Positions 13,401-20,864 of a stretch of DNA of 37,843 nt are shown in pieces; the stretch's first letter is position 1; every line of letters begins with the position of its first letter. Under the pieces are notes generated by a model. The model had not been told where the DNA came from. It saw only the letters and a program-made list of their open reading frames with translations, and ran no database searches. The translations under genes were made by a program, and so were the position numbers. This stretch comes from a virus, in the IMG/VR virus record IMGVR_UViG_3300025383_000051, positions 1 to 37,843 of that record. One strand, 5' to 3'.

Positions 13401-14543
13401 TTAGTATTGAGTTATTTGATGTGGTATGAATCTTGATAGGTTATCGGTGATTAGGGTTCGGCTCTCGCGTATTCCCATTCCAGCGCTTTCTCCGCCGATC
13501 ACCCAGCTGCCAATGATCGGGTAGTTTCCGTCAAAGTTAGGGATATCTTGCAGCTTTTGGTAGACATATCCCTCTTCGCCGTACTCTCCATCAGAGACTT
13601 CAGTCTCTACTGAATTTCGATATATTGTGATGTTCGCACCTTCCCTAGAGTAGATTGGTTTTTTCACATAATCAGTCATTCCGTTTGGAGAGTCAAAGTA
13701 GCACTCGAGCAGGTTAGGATGGTCGGGATCAAGTTCCCAAAGGATCGGTAGGATACCCTTGTTGGAAAGGATCGCCTTCCAGGCAGGCTCTATCCACTTT
13801 GATTTAAGAGAGTCGTTCGCGATGTTTGGACCAAAAGCTTCTCCCATAAGCCATTCCCAAGGATAGAGCTTAAAAATATTCTTTATCTCGGTGTTGTCCA
13901 GGTCGACAAAGAATTTTCCAGCATCGTCCCAGCCAATTTCATCGATATAGATGAATTTAGTGGTCAGGCCGGCCTGGTGAGCAGTGTCTCTTAGGTATTC
14001 GACTGTTGTGTAGTCTTCTATCGATTCACGAACGCAAGTAAAATAGACAGTCTCTCCGCCAAAGTACTCTATACAACCGTTCCAGTAGTCTATTAGCTTT
14101 TCATGAATGGAATTGAATTGGTCCTGGTCTTTAGCTACTTCCTGTAACCAGTACCACTGCACGACGGCAGCCTCGTATAGCGAAGTTGGAGTGTCGGCAT
14201 TGAATTCGAGCATCTTGGGTTCGCCGGACCCGGTGTAGACGAGGTCAAATCGACCGTAGAAGGACGGTTCCTCCTCGTTCCAGGATCTCTCAATCAATGG
14301 GATGAGGTTTGGGTCAATGTGCAGTCTGTCGTATAGCTTATTATCAATGACGTGCTGAACTGCTTTGAGGCAAAGATTAAATAAACTATTAGTTGCATCT
14401 TCCAGTTTATAGATCTCCTTCAGCTGAAACTCATAGTAGGCAGACTCGTCCCAGTAAACGTTGTTTAGCGAGTGGAACTCAAAGGAGATCTCCTCCAATT
14501 TCTTTATATGGTCCTCGCGGACTTGTGTTTGGACTCTCTTCAT
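13401..14543 (-). CDS. Glutathionylspermidine synthase-like ATP-grasp enzyme
   Basis: 380 residues. The family signature FYGRFDLVYTGSGEPKMLEF, followed by NADTPTSLYEAAVVQWYWL, is that of the C-terminal glutathionylspermidine synthase domain. Later motifs are WELDPDHPNLLECYFD and a SREGANITIYR loop. The family ligates amines such as polyamines to peptides using ATP. In a phage it might modify polyamines that neutralise packaged DNA, or cell-wall peptides. Its stop is near the lipoprotein gene and its start overlaps the stop of the 105-residue gene. Enzyme family confident, substrate not. Confidence 0.8.
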   Translation of the reverse strand: MKRVQTQVREDHIKKLEEISFEFHSLNNVYWDESAYYEFQLKEIYKLEDATNSLFNLCLKAVQHVIDNKLYDRLHIDPNLIPLIERSWNEEEPSFYGRFDLVYTGSGEPKMLEFNADTPTSLYEAAVVQWYWLQEVAKDQDQFNSIHEKLIDYWNGCIEYFGGETVYFTCVRESIEDYTTVEYLRDTAHQAGLTTKFIYIDEIGWDDAGKFFVDLDNTEIKNIFKLYPWEWLMGEAFGPNIANDSLKSKWIEPAWKAILSNKGILPILWELDPDHPNLLECYFDSPNGMTDYVKKPIYSREGANITIYRNSVETEVSDGEYGEEGYVYQKLQDIPNFDGNYPIIGSWVIGGESAGMGIRESRTLITDNLSRFIPHQITQY

Positions 14544-14860
14544 CAGATTCCGTGGTTTTTAAAGTGTTTCTTTAGAAAAAGGTAATGGTTAGAGTGCCTG
14601 ATCGGATGTTGCTCTTCCAAAAACTCGTCGATTTGCAGTAACATGAAGCCGACGTGCGTCTCAAATGGGTCAAACTCAGGCTCAGTTGTGACTCTACTTT
14701 CTACTAGAACTTCGCTTTCTTCTTTTAAAACTTCGATTGGTTCAGGATCCGCTTCAAACCAACTTGAATTGTATATGACAACTGTGTGATGATTCTTCAA
14801 TGCCTGTATTGCAGTTAAACCATCGCTAGGTCTTTTCCAGGTTTTATATGGATATGGCAT
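14543..14860 (-). CDS. Hypothetical acidic protein
   Basis: 105 residues starting MPYPYKTWKRPSDG. The central region is rich in Glu and Val (PIEVLKEESEVLVESRVTTE) and the C-terminal helix is HPIRHSNHYLFLKKHFKNHG. It immediately precedes and overlaps the glutathionylspermidine-synthase-like gene, so a linked role is possible. No family recognised. Confidence 0.6.
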   Translation of the reverse strand: MPYPYKTWKRPSDGLTAIQALKNHHTVVIYNSSWFEADPEPIEVLKEESEVLVESRVTTEPEFDPFETHVGFMLLQIDEFLEEQHPIRHSNHYLFLKKHFKNHGI

Positions 14861-14861
14861 G

Positions 14862-15095
14862 TTATTTTACTTGTATGATTGAACAACTAGAGGAACCTCG
14901 GTACACCATTAAGTGAACCGTGTCGTCGACTGTGACGTAATTGAGACCCAACTTAACCTCTTCCGAAATGTGCCGTATCTTTACGTTAAGCTGGTGCTTG
15001 ACTTCGGGCTCAGGTCGAGTTATAAAGTAATACAGTCCACAAAAAGCAGCCGTGAAGTATAAGATCAGTAGAATAATAAGTCCCTGCGGTTTCAT
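14862..15095 (-). CDS. Small single-pass membrane protein
   Basis: 77 residues. Residues 4-26 (QGLIILLILYFTAAFCGLYY) form a membrane helix or uncleaved signal anchor. The rest is a small beta-prone domain outside the membrane, with Cys near the end (GSSSCSIIQVK). It is tightly packed between neighbours (1 nt and 4 nt). Function unknown. Confidence 0.6.
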   Translation of the reverse strand: MKPQGLIILLILYFTAAFCGLYYFITRPEPEVKHQLNVKIRHISEEVKLGLNYVTVDDTVHLMVYRGSSSCSIIQVK

Positions 15096-15099
15096 TTTA

Positions 15100-15690
15100 T
15101 TATTTTTCTTTTATAGGTGACGTAAAGAGGTCGATTAGGTAGTCAAATAAAGGCTTGAGTTTATGATTTTCCCGGTAGCCAAGTGAGTTGATGAAATTCT
15201 CGTTTTCTTTTAGGTAGACTTCAAACATTCGAGACTTTGTCATTTTTCCGTACTGCACGTTTGCGATACGGTCGCAAAGCTTAACAAATACTGCGCCTGG
15301 AGTGTTTCGGATCCCTTGGTAGTACTTTTCATTTGCGCGTTCTTTGCGATTCTTGCCCTTTTCATTGGTGACTGCATAGATGATGTCGGCAGCTTCCATT
15401 CCAAGGTAAGTCGAGACATCGTTATATGAAGTTCGGGTGTCCTCTATTAGATCGTGTCCCCATGCAGCGGTTATGCAGGCACTTCTAAGAGTCACCGTCG
15501 TTTCATATCCACGGTCATATTCCTTTTTGCCGGTAAAATAGTCGACTTCGTCATCCAGGAGGTGCTTAAAATCTTCAGCGACGTTTGCTACCATTCTAAG
15601 ATGAAAGCTATAAGGAAGATATTCGTCATAATAATGCTTTGTCATTTCATGTCGAGATATTATCCATTCAATATTTTTGAGATTTGCCAT
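15100..15690 (-). CDS. HD-domain hydrolase of RelA/SpoT type (putative (p)ppGpp hydrolase)
   Basis: 196 residues. An N-terminal His (Phe-His-Leu-Arg at about 29-32) is followed by the signature AAWGHDLIEDT (His79, Asp80, Glu83, Asp84) and then FVKLCDRIANV (136-146). These match the order and spacing of the SpoT/MESH1 hydrolase domain (HD...ED and the K-L-x-D-R-x-x-N motif). There is no synthetase, TGS or ACT domain. It would remove the 3' pyrophosphate of (p)ppGpp, lowering the stringent response during infection. A TATAAATA box lies 24 nt upstream. Substrate is inferred. Confidence 0.7.
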   Translation of the reverse strand: MANLKNIEWIISRHEMTKHYYDEYLPYSFHLRMVANVAEDFKHLLDDEVDYFTGKKEYDRGYETTVTLRSACITAAWGHDLIEDTRTSYNDVSTYLGMEAADIIYAVTNEKGKNRKERANEKYYQGIRNTPGAVFVKLCDRIANVQYGKMTKSRMFEVYLKENENFINSLGYRENHKLKPLFDYLIDLFTSPIKEK

Positions 15691-15713
15691 TTTCTTAATT
15701 TATGAATTTCAAT

Positions 15714-15721
15714 TATTTATA
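15714..15721 (-). promoter_or_regulatory. T4-late-promoter-like box TATAAATA
   Basis: An exact consensus on the minus strand, 23 nt before the ATG of the HD gene at 15690. Confidence 0.5.
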
Positions 15722-15868
15722 GTAGTAGTGATTTGTTGCCTTGTGTTGTGCGATGCACCACTCTATTTTTTATACATGGGACAATTTTTCTTTTGGTTAA
15801 CAAATAGTCATAAAGATTTCGATTGTACTTACCGAATTGGCCAGCAAAGAGGTCTCCATCGTATTATT

Positions 15869-15876
15869 ATGATACT
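15869..15876 (-). promoter_or_regulatory. AGTATCAT promoter-like motif
   Basis: The minus strand reads CTATAGTATCATAATAATAC, 17 nt past the stop of the cREC gene. The nearest annotated start (15690) is about 180 nt downstream. The gap 15691-15868 is otherwise unassigned. Confidence 0.3.
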
Positions 15877-15892
15877 ATAGAATCTTCTGCTA

Positions 15893-16339
15893 TTAAACTG
15901 TGTGGTCAATTCTCACTCTGACGCAAGTCTGAGGCCTGTGCAAGTTCATCAGAAAGTTATTGATGTAACCCATGATGTTGGCAGACCCTATTGGATTTGC
16001 CGAGTGAGTGTAGACAGTCGGAAAGCCAATGTCTGGCGCCTTTCTTATGTAGGCTGACTCAAGGTCATGCGAGTCTAGCCAGAAATCTATAAGCCACTTT
16101 GCACAATCATACCCGGTCTTTTCCTTTATGTTAGCGTAATTGAGAGCGTAGTTAGGAGACACATTTGTGTAGTACTCTTGCATCGCAGAGTCTCCCAGAT
16201 CGTGATCCAGCGAAACTGTTTCTATATTCTCTATTCCCAATTGCTTTACCTTTTCTACGAACTCGTCGTAGCTTCGCACCACGATCCAGTCAGGATCAAG
16301 TGGAGTTCGAACGTCGTCTAAATATATTTTATGCTTCAT
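15893..16339 (-). CDS. Cyclic-phosphate-processing receiver (cREC) domain protein
   Basis: 148 residues. IYLDDVRTPLDPDWIVVRSY is the N-terminal acidic motif, followed by VSLDHDLGD (about 43-51), TGYDCAKWLIDFW and the terminal THSANPIGSANIMGYINNFL. These are the conserved elements of cREC, a receiver-fold domain predicted to process 2',3'-cyclic phosphates in RNA-repair systems. It fits with the HAD proteins, tRNA-binding protein and ligase-like protein nearby. An AGTATAAT motif lies 7 nt upstream of its ATG. Confidence 0.7.
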   Translation of the reverse strand: MKHKIYLDDVRTPLDPDWIVVRSYDEFVEKVKQLGIENIETVSLDHDLGDSAMQEYYTNVSPNYALNYANIKEKTGYDCAKWLIDFWLDSHDLESAYIRKAPDIGFPTVYTHSANPIGSANIMGYINNFLMNLHRPQTCVRVRIDHTV

Positions 16340-16346
16340 AATGAAG

Positions 16347-16354
16347 ATTATACT
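16347..16354 (-). promoter_or_regulatory. AGTATAAT promoter-like motif
   Basis: The minus strand reads GCGTAGTATAATCTTCATT, just before the ATG at 16339. A transcript from here would have almost no leader. Confidence 0.35.
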
Positions 16355-16395
16355 ACGCTTCAGTACTTCGTTTTAAATTTGTAACCAAATTGAAG

Positions 16396-16404
16396 AATAA
16401 ATAA
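16396..16404 (+). promoter_or_regulatory. Late-promoter-like box AATAAATAA
   Basis: Ends 17 nt before the ATG at 16422 in the divergent gap opposite the cREC promoter motif. Confidence 0.5.
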
Positions 16405-16421
16405 CTAAAAAAGCAACAGCT

Positions 16422-17066
16422 ATGTCTGATAGAGTTTTAAATTTTTCTGAATTCTTTACCAAGTATTCAAAAGAGGGACAGGACGGGGCCGCAAAGCTTG
16501 ATAGTATCGAGACTGCCGCTTCAAATTTTGAAAAAGGGTTTGACGATCAAACATATGATCAAAAACCAATCGGACCTAATCGTCAGATCGCAGGATCAAC
16601 TGAAGTTGCGCCTCCTCAACCTGGAGAAGAAGGTGCTCCCGCATTTAGTGCAGAGATCGATGCAGATTTAGAAGCACCAGAAGAACCAAAGGAAGAAAAA
16701 GATAAAGAATCTCCTGAACCTAAGAAAGAAGAGAAAGAGGAGAAAAAAGAGGAGGACGAAGACGATACTCCTGAACCAGAAGCTGGAGCTAATCCCAAGA
16801 AAGAAAAGTTAGCTGAAGCCCTAGTTATGGGATTTGGCGAATTTATAAATGAATACCACCACGAAGACTTTGAAGAAGACATGGACGACTCTGGTGAATA
16901 TAGCGATTTCGATAACGATTTTGACAATGACCGTGACGAGCACCTTCTTGGACTTAATCCATTCGACGAAGATGATGAGGACACAGAGGAAGAAGTTTGC
17001 CCAAACTGCGGCGAACCGATAAGATTCGATGAAGAGTCTAATGCGACCTGCGGTTGCAACATGTAA
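16422..17066 (+). CDS. Highly acidic capsid-targeted protein with zinc ribbon
   Basis: 214 residues. The N-terminus VLNFSEFFTKYSK is a degenerate capsid-targeting signal. The middle is an acidic Glu/Lys/Pro low-complexity region (EEKDKESPEPKKEEKEE). At residues 136-145 a canonical signal MGFGEFINE-Y follows, preceded by Met at nucleotide 16827. The tail is Asp/Glu-rich and ends in a zinc ribbon CPNCGEPI...TCGC. Acidic, processed proteins of this type occur in the T4 prohead core, so a scaffold or core role is possible. The second signal suggests a fusion or an internal start. Confidence 0.7.
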   Translation: MSDRVLNFSEFFTKYSKEGQDGAAKLDSIETAASNFEKGFDDQTYDQKPIGPNRQIAGSTEVAPPQPGEEGAPAFSAEIDADLEAPEEPKEEKDKESPEPKKEEKEEKKEEDEDDTPEPEAGANPKKEKLAEALVMGFGEFINEYHHEDFEEDMDDSGEYSDFDNDFDNDRDEHLLGLNPFDEDDEDTEEEVCPNCGEPIRFDEESNATCGCNM

Positions 17067-17080
17067 AAACCAAAGAATTA

Positions 17081-17686
17081 ATGCAAAACATTATTATCTC
17101 TTTCTTTACAGGTGTGTTGGGTCCGATCGTCGTGTTGTTAATCAAGCACTACCTTGAATCAAGAAAGAAAACAAAGGACCCACTAAAAGAGGCAGTAAAC
17201 AATGCCGATATTATATCATCAGAACTTGAAGTTATTATGGAAGATTTTGAAGCAGATCGAATATGGATCGCCCAATTTCATAATGGTGGACACTTCTATC
17301 CTACTGGAAAGTCAATACAAAAGTTTAGTCTCCTATTTGAATTAGTAAGACAGACTAAGGATTCAATTAGAAACTCATTCCAGAACATACCAGTAAACCT
17401 ATTTAGCCGATTTTTTGCAGGTCTCTTAAAGGACCAGTTCATCTGCATCTCTGATTACACTGATGAAAAGATCGCAACATATGGATTAAAGTATATCGCT
17501 CAAGAAAACTTAACTAAGAGCTCTTATATCTTTGCACTAAGATCAATGGACGATAAAATGATTGGCGTCCTTGCTCTTGAATACACTGCAGGAACTCGCA
17601 ATCTTAACGCTGACGAGATTATTAAACTTAGACTTGAAGCGGCAAAGATCGGAACCATCTTAATGACTCAATTATCTCAAAAATGA
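17081..17686 (+). CDS. Membrane-anchored GAF-like domain protein
   Basis: 201 residues. The start at 17081 is preferred over an upstream TTG inside the previous gene. Residues 2-22 (QNIIISFFTGVLGPIVVLLI) form a membrane helix. The remainder resembles a GAF domain: ADRIWIAQFHNGGHFYPTGK, DQFICISDYTDEKIATYGLK and MIGVLALEYTAGTRNLN. GAF domains bind small ligands or sense signals. The GAF fold is inferred from strand pattern only. Its stop overlaps the next gene's ATG (ATGA). Confidence 0.6.
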   Translation: MQNIIISFFTGVLGPIVVLLIKHYLESRKKTKDPLKEAVNNADIISSELEVIMEDFEADRIWIAQFHNGGHFYPTGKSIQKFSLLFELVRQTKDSIRNSFQNIPVNLFSRFFAGLLKDQFICISDYTDEKIATYGLKYIAQENLTKSSYIFALRSMDDKMIGVLALEYTAGTRNLNADEIIKLRLEAAKIGTILMTQLSQK

Positions 17687-17886
17687 TAGTAGAAAACTTT
17701 TTACAATTCATACAATCAGCTGAATTAAGTCAGTTACCGGACATTGCCAATCGATATGGTGCGAATCCGGTAAAGATGACCAGGTCAAATAAGCAAATGC
17801 TTAAAAGGTACGCAGACCTTTGTCGAGCTTACTCATCGTCGTCATCAAAATCGTCATCGTCAAAATCGATGTCAGGACTGCCATAA
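17683..17886 (+). CDS. Small protein with weak capsid-targeting-like start
   Basis: 67 residues, MIVENFLQFIQSAELSQLPD. The spacing FLQFIQSAE is like the capsid-targeting signals but lacks the clean hydrophobic-x-Glu end. The C-terminus is a Ser/Lys tract (YSSSSSKSSSSKS) that lies antisense to the Asp-rich tail of the gene at 17829-18068. The tail may be a side effect of that overlap. The start is coupled to the upstream gene by ATGA. Confidence 0.5.
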   Translation: MIVENFLQFIQSAELSQLPDIANRYGANPVKMTRSNKQMLKRYADLCRAYSSSSSKSSSSKSMSGLP

Positions 17887-18068
17887 ACTAGAGGTATCGC
17901 ATCTGATTCCCAATTAAGTAAAACGTCATCTAATTCTTCGCTTACCATTATTAGGGTTTGAAGGTCTGCCTTTGGATCTTCATTCACTGCATTTAGCGTC
18001 TTGTTTTTAATAGACTCTAGCTTCTTTAATATTACCTCTTCGAGTGTCGCTCTAACTTCATTTTTCAT
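17829..18068 (-). CDS. Hypothetical acidic protein
   Basis: 79 residues starting MKNEVRATLEEVILKKLES. The first 60 residues are helical and the end is DIDFDDDDFDDDDE. The acidic tail overlaps the plus-strand Ser tract by 58 nt, tail to tail. It is a single minus-strand gene inside a plus-strand region. No family recognised. Confidence 0.6.
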   Translation of the reverse strand: MKNEVRATLEEVILKKLESIKNKTLNAVNEDPKADLQTLIMVSEELDDVLLNWESDAIPLVYGSPDIDFDDDDFDDDDE

Positions 18069-18102
18069 GATCTTTTATATCACAAAAGCTTGGAGGGTTT
18101 TA

Positions 18103-18111
18103 GATAAATAA
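18103..18111 (+). promoter_or_regulatory. Late-promoter-like box GATAAATAA
   Basis: Ends 26 nt before the ATG at 18138, in the divergent gap after 18068. Confidence 0.5.
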
Positions 18112-18137
18112 TAAAGACAAAAAACCGTTTATTTAAA

Positions 18138-18563
18138 ATGAAAGACTATACCGTAGTAAGAAGACTCAATGAGCAAGACATGATGCCTGCAGCACCTCAA
18201 CCCGCTGAGCCACAGGATGCAATGCCAGCAGCACAAGTTGCTCCGCCTGCGCCAATCGCACCTTTTCCAGGACAAGAACCAGCACAGCCTGCTCTTCCAG
18301 CAGAGGGAGAATCACACGTTCCAGTGGACCCAATGGTAATGACAGTAAAAGACTTCTTAGAGAAGTGTAAAGAAATCGATCCACTTGTTTGTATGGGAAT
18401 TGAGACATTCATACAGAGAAACGAAGGATCTTTTGGAATCGACCAGATTCACGGAGACACCGACATTACCTTTTCTAATGCAATAGGACACTCACAGCCA
18501 CCGGCTCACGTTCAACCAGTTGCAGTAAACCAAACTAATGCAGACTTAAATTTTCCAGCGTAA
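18138..18563 (+). CDS. Pro/Ala-rich putative virion protein
   Basis: 141 residues. It starts MKDYTVVRRLNE-Q, which ends in L-N-E like the prohead-protease sites but lacks the second aromatic. Residues 15-60 are Pro/Ala/Gln-rich (APQPAEPQDAMPAAQVAPPA). The C-terminal half is a compact helical domain (TVKDFLEKCKEIDPLVCMGI) and an N/Q-rich tail. It begins a run of overlapping capsid-targeted genes. Function unknown. Confidence 0.6.
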   Translation: MKDYTVVRRLNEQDMMPAAPQPAEPQDAMPAAQVAPPAPIAPFPGQEPAQPALPAEGESHVPVDPMVMTVKDFLEKCKEIDPLVCMGIETFIQRNEGSFGIDQIHGDTDITFSNAIGHSQPPAHVQPVAVNQTNADLNFPA

Positions 18564-18841
18564 TGGTATTGGGATTCGATAAATATCTTAATGAAACCAT
18601 TGGGGCAGACTCGATGGAAAGGGATCCGGCAGACCTTGTTCTGCATCCGGATATTCAGCGATCTAGCGCTCTAATGTTTAATGCAGGAACTTCTGGGACG
18701 ATTCCAACCCAGTGGAATAATTCACCATTCCTAAGCGGAGGTAGATTAACCAGCGCATTTGGATTAAACCCAAAGCAGAAGAAAAAGAAGGTATTGTCGT
18801 ATCACGAGTTTGTAAAATCAAGTAAAAAATTCTCTAAATAA
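18563..18841 (+). CDS. Capsid-targeted small protein with signals at both ends
   Basis: 92 residues. The N-terminus MVLGFDKYLNE-T is a canonical capsid-targeting signal. The C-terminus VLSYHEFVKSSKKFSK looks like a second, degenerate copy. The middle is Gly/Ser/Asn-rich with LNPKQKKKK before the second copy. The start overlaps the upstream stop (TAATG). An internal head protein is the likely role. Confidence 0.65.
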   Translation: MVLGFDKYLNETIGADSMERDPADLVLHPDIQRSSALMFNAGTSGTIPTQWNNSPFLSGGRLTSAFGLNPKQKKKKVLSYHEFVKSSKKFSK

Positions 18842-19231
18842 ATGGGATACGTTTCAACATTTAATAAGTTCATAAAAGGCGAAGAAAAAAAGAAGCTAGA
18901 AGCAGGTGCCAATCCTTCTATTGAAGAACAGGCAGATCCTGCTCAAACGACTGATGCTAATTCACAAGATGTAGGAGCACCAGCTGCAGGTCAAAATCAG
19001 ACGGCTACTCCGACTCCGCAAAACACGAGCGTCGAGAGCAACCCTGCAGTAATTTCAGCAAGACAGGCAGTTGCACAAGCAACAGAAAATCGCGATAAAG
19101 TAATTGCTGCAAAACAGGCAGAGCTTGATAAGCTAAAGGCTGATCAAAACACGCTCGTCAACACAAAAGTGTCAGACCTCAATAAAGCGATAGCTGACGC
19201 CGCAAAAACACCAGCGCAACCTACAGCATGA
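18842..19231 (+). CDS. Capsid-targeted Ala/Gln-rich protein with coiled coil
   Basis: 129 residues. It starts MGYVSTFNKFIKGE-EKKK, a capsid-targeting signal with I-K-G-E. Residues 22-70 are low-complexity Ala/Thr/Gln/Pro. Residues 70-118 form a predicted coiled coil (ARQAVAQATENRDKVIAAKQ and AELDKLKADQNTLV). ATG follows the previous stop directly. Possible scaffold-core or internal protein. Confidence 0.65.
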   Translation: MGYVSTFNKFIKGEEKKKLEAGANPSIEEQADPAQTTDANSQDVGAPAAGQNQTATPTPQNTSVESNPAVISARQAVAQATENRDKVIAAKQAELDKLKADQNTLVNTKVSDLNKAIADAAKTPAQPTA

Positions 19232-19671
19232 AAATCATAAAGTCATATCAGCAATTTGTAAACGAGGCGACAAAGGAAGTTGTGTACCCTACCAACTTTA
19301 AGGGAATGGTACAGAGCACTCTTTCTAGCATTTACACTTCGGTAATGGCGATTGCGCAGGAACTTGCTAATGAAAAGGCAGCAAGAAATCCAAATAGGTA
19401 TGATGGAACCATTTCAGATGTTGACGTCACCAGAGCAATGAATCTTGTGTTTCACAGCGACTGGAAAAAGAAGCTAAAGAAAAAAGCGTTAGGTCAGATG
19501 TTGCACGGATCTATGGAAAGAGCTGAAAAACAGGACACAGTAGTCGCAAAGAAGAATCAAAGAGCGCTAGGCAGAATGTCCGGAGACAAGGAGTTTAATC
19601 TTGACGTTGATAAGTCTAGCGTAAGATTTAGCGATGACCGATTAGGAGGAGGGCCAGGATCAAATCAATAA
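19228..19671 (+). CDS. Capsid-targeted protein with possible histone-like fold
   Basis: 147 residues. MKIIKSYQQFVNE-A is almost the T4 internal-protein signal (MKTYQEFIAEA). Residues about 28-75 show a helix-long helix-helix pattern: QSTLSSIYTSVMAIAQELAN, EKAARN, then the loop-and-helix TISDVDVTRAMNLVF. This recalls the end of histone folds, where a T-I/V-x-x-x-D-V loop precedes the last helix. A basic tail follows (WKKKLKKKALGQ, KKNQRALGR). If the fold is right, it would be a packaged DNA-binding histone-like protein. That reading is speculative. The targeting signal is clear. Confidence 0.7.
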   Translation: MKIIKSYQQFVNEATKEVVYPTNFKGMVQSTLSSIYTSVMAIAQELANEKAARNPNRYDGTISDVDVTRAMNLVFHSDWKKKLKKKALGQMLHGSMERAEKQDTVVAKKNQRALGRMSGDKEFNLDVDKSSVRFSDDRLGGGPGSNQ

Positions 19672-19678
19672 ATTTAAT

Positions 19679-20413
19679 ATGAGCGAGATAGAATTAATAG
19701 AAGACATAAATAACGAGATTACGTTCTCAGGTGCACTACCGTACTCACTACCGCAAAAGGAATTACAGCGTATACTTACAAACGACACTAGATTCTTTTG
19801 GGATAACTGGAGACACGCAGTAGAGAGCAAGTATTTGTTACTACCTCTTGAACTTTTTCAGAGCCAGTATTTTAAGAAGATGCGTCAGATCCAGCTGCCG
19901 GACTGTGTTCAGTTTGTAGTAGATTTTAAAGAAGCAAAGGGAGGATCTCTTTTTGCTACGCTGGATAGGGACTTTGCAGAGCAAAAGTTTATTGGTTCTG
20001 AGATCTATCTTACACCCTTTGTTGGAGAAAGTATTATGTATAGAACGGTTATTTTCTCGTTTCTTGATCTTACTAAAAGCATGATGATCGATACGATAGC
20101 ATACGATTTCAATAAAAACTCAAAGCGACTTGGAGTAATAGGTCGTACTCCAGCTACCGCAGCAGTCGTTCGTATCTGGAAGAGGCTCGAACCGGAAAGT
20201 CTGTATGATGACGAAATGTTTCAGAGATACGTCCGTGCTCACGCAAAAGTAAGACTTGCACACATGTTGCAGTCGTTTGGATTTACTCTCCCAGGAGACG
20301 TCACAATAAACTATACCAACATGGTAACAACTGCTGAAAAGGAAATGGCAGATGTTGTCACGATGATGAAGGGAGAAAATACGACAGATTGGCTTTACTT
20401 GGCGCATTATTAA
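19679..20413 (+). CDS. Putative virion structural protein
   Basis: 244 residues starting MSEIELIEDINNEITFSGAL. It is soluble and well-folded looking, with SQYFKKMRQIQLPDCVQFVV, ATLDRDFAEQKFIGSEIYLT and VRAHAKVRLAHMLQSFGFTL. Its place between capsid-targeted genes and the DUF1003/gp25 genes suggests a structural or neck/baseplate role. I do not recognise a T4 counterpart. There is no capsid-targeting signal. Confidence 0.6.
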   Translation: MSEIELIEDINNEITFSGALPYSLPQKELQRILTNDTRFFWDNWRHAVESKYLLLPLELFQSQYFKKMRQIQLPDCVQFVVDFKEAKGGSLFATLDRDFAEQKFIGSEIYLTPFVGESIMYRTVIFSFLDLTKSMMIDTIAYDFNKNSKRLGVIGRTPATAAVVRIWKRLEPESLYDDEMFQRYVRAHAKVRLAHMLQSFGFTLPGDVTINYTNMVTTAEKEMADVVTMMKGENTTDWLYLAHY

Positions 20414-20417
20414 TCAC

Positions 20418-20852
20418 ATGTCACCGAAGAGAAACAAAATATCGACCCTAGGCAGTGCAAATAAGATACACCGCCAGAAACTCAATCGATTGGACAAGAT
20501 CGCAGTGTGGATCACCAATCATGTTGGATCCATGGGATTTTTTCTTATTATTTTTACCTGGACCGTCTGCTGGTTAAGCTGGAACACCTTTGCTCCAATT
20601 AACTTAAGATTTGATACCTATCCAGGATTTATCTTATGGCTCTTTATTTCAAACATGATCCAGATCTTTCTTATGCCTCTCATCATGATCGGTCAGAACG
20701 TGCAGTCAGCCCATGCTGAGACTACTGCCGAAGCCGATTACCGAGTGAGCGTGCTGACTGAAGGACTTATTGAAGAGCTAAACCAGAAAGCGGATCGACA
20801 GGAGGAACTTTTACACGAGATCATACAAAAAATAGAAAGAGAAAAATCGTAA
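20418..20852 (+). CDS. DUF1003-family membrane protein
   Basis: 144 residues. A basic N-terminus is followed by two membrane helices (about 38-58, MGFFLIIFTWTVCWLSWNTF, and 70-92, FILWLFISNMIQIFLMPLIM). The family signature P-x-x-M-x-x-Q-N (PLIMIGQNVQSAHAETTAEA) is present, then a helical C-terminus with Glu and Lys. DUF1003 proteins are inner-membrane proteins of unknown function in bacteria. Finding one among phage structural genes is unusual. It may affect membrane state or lysis timing. Confidence 0.75.
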   Translation: MSPKRNKISTLGSANKIHRQKLNRLDKIAVWITNHVGSMGFFLIIFTWTVCWLSWNTFAPINLRFDTYPGFILWLFISNMIQIFLMPLIMIGQNVQSAHAETTAEADYRVSVLTEGLIEELNQKADRQEELLHEIIQKIEREKS

Positions 20853-20859
20853 TAAATAA
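20851..20859 (+). promoter_or_regulatory. Late-promoter-like box AATAAATAA
   Basis: Overlaps the stop of the DUF1003 gene and ends 5 nt before the ATG at 20865. Confidence 0.4.
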
Positions 20860-20864
20860 AGTAT

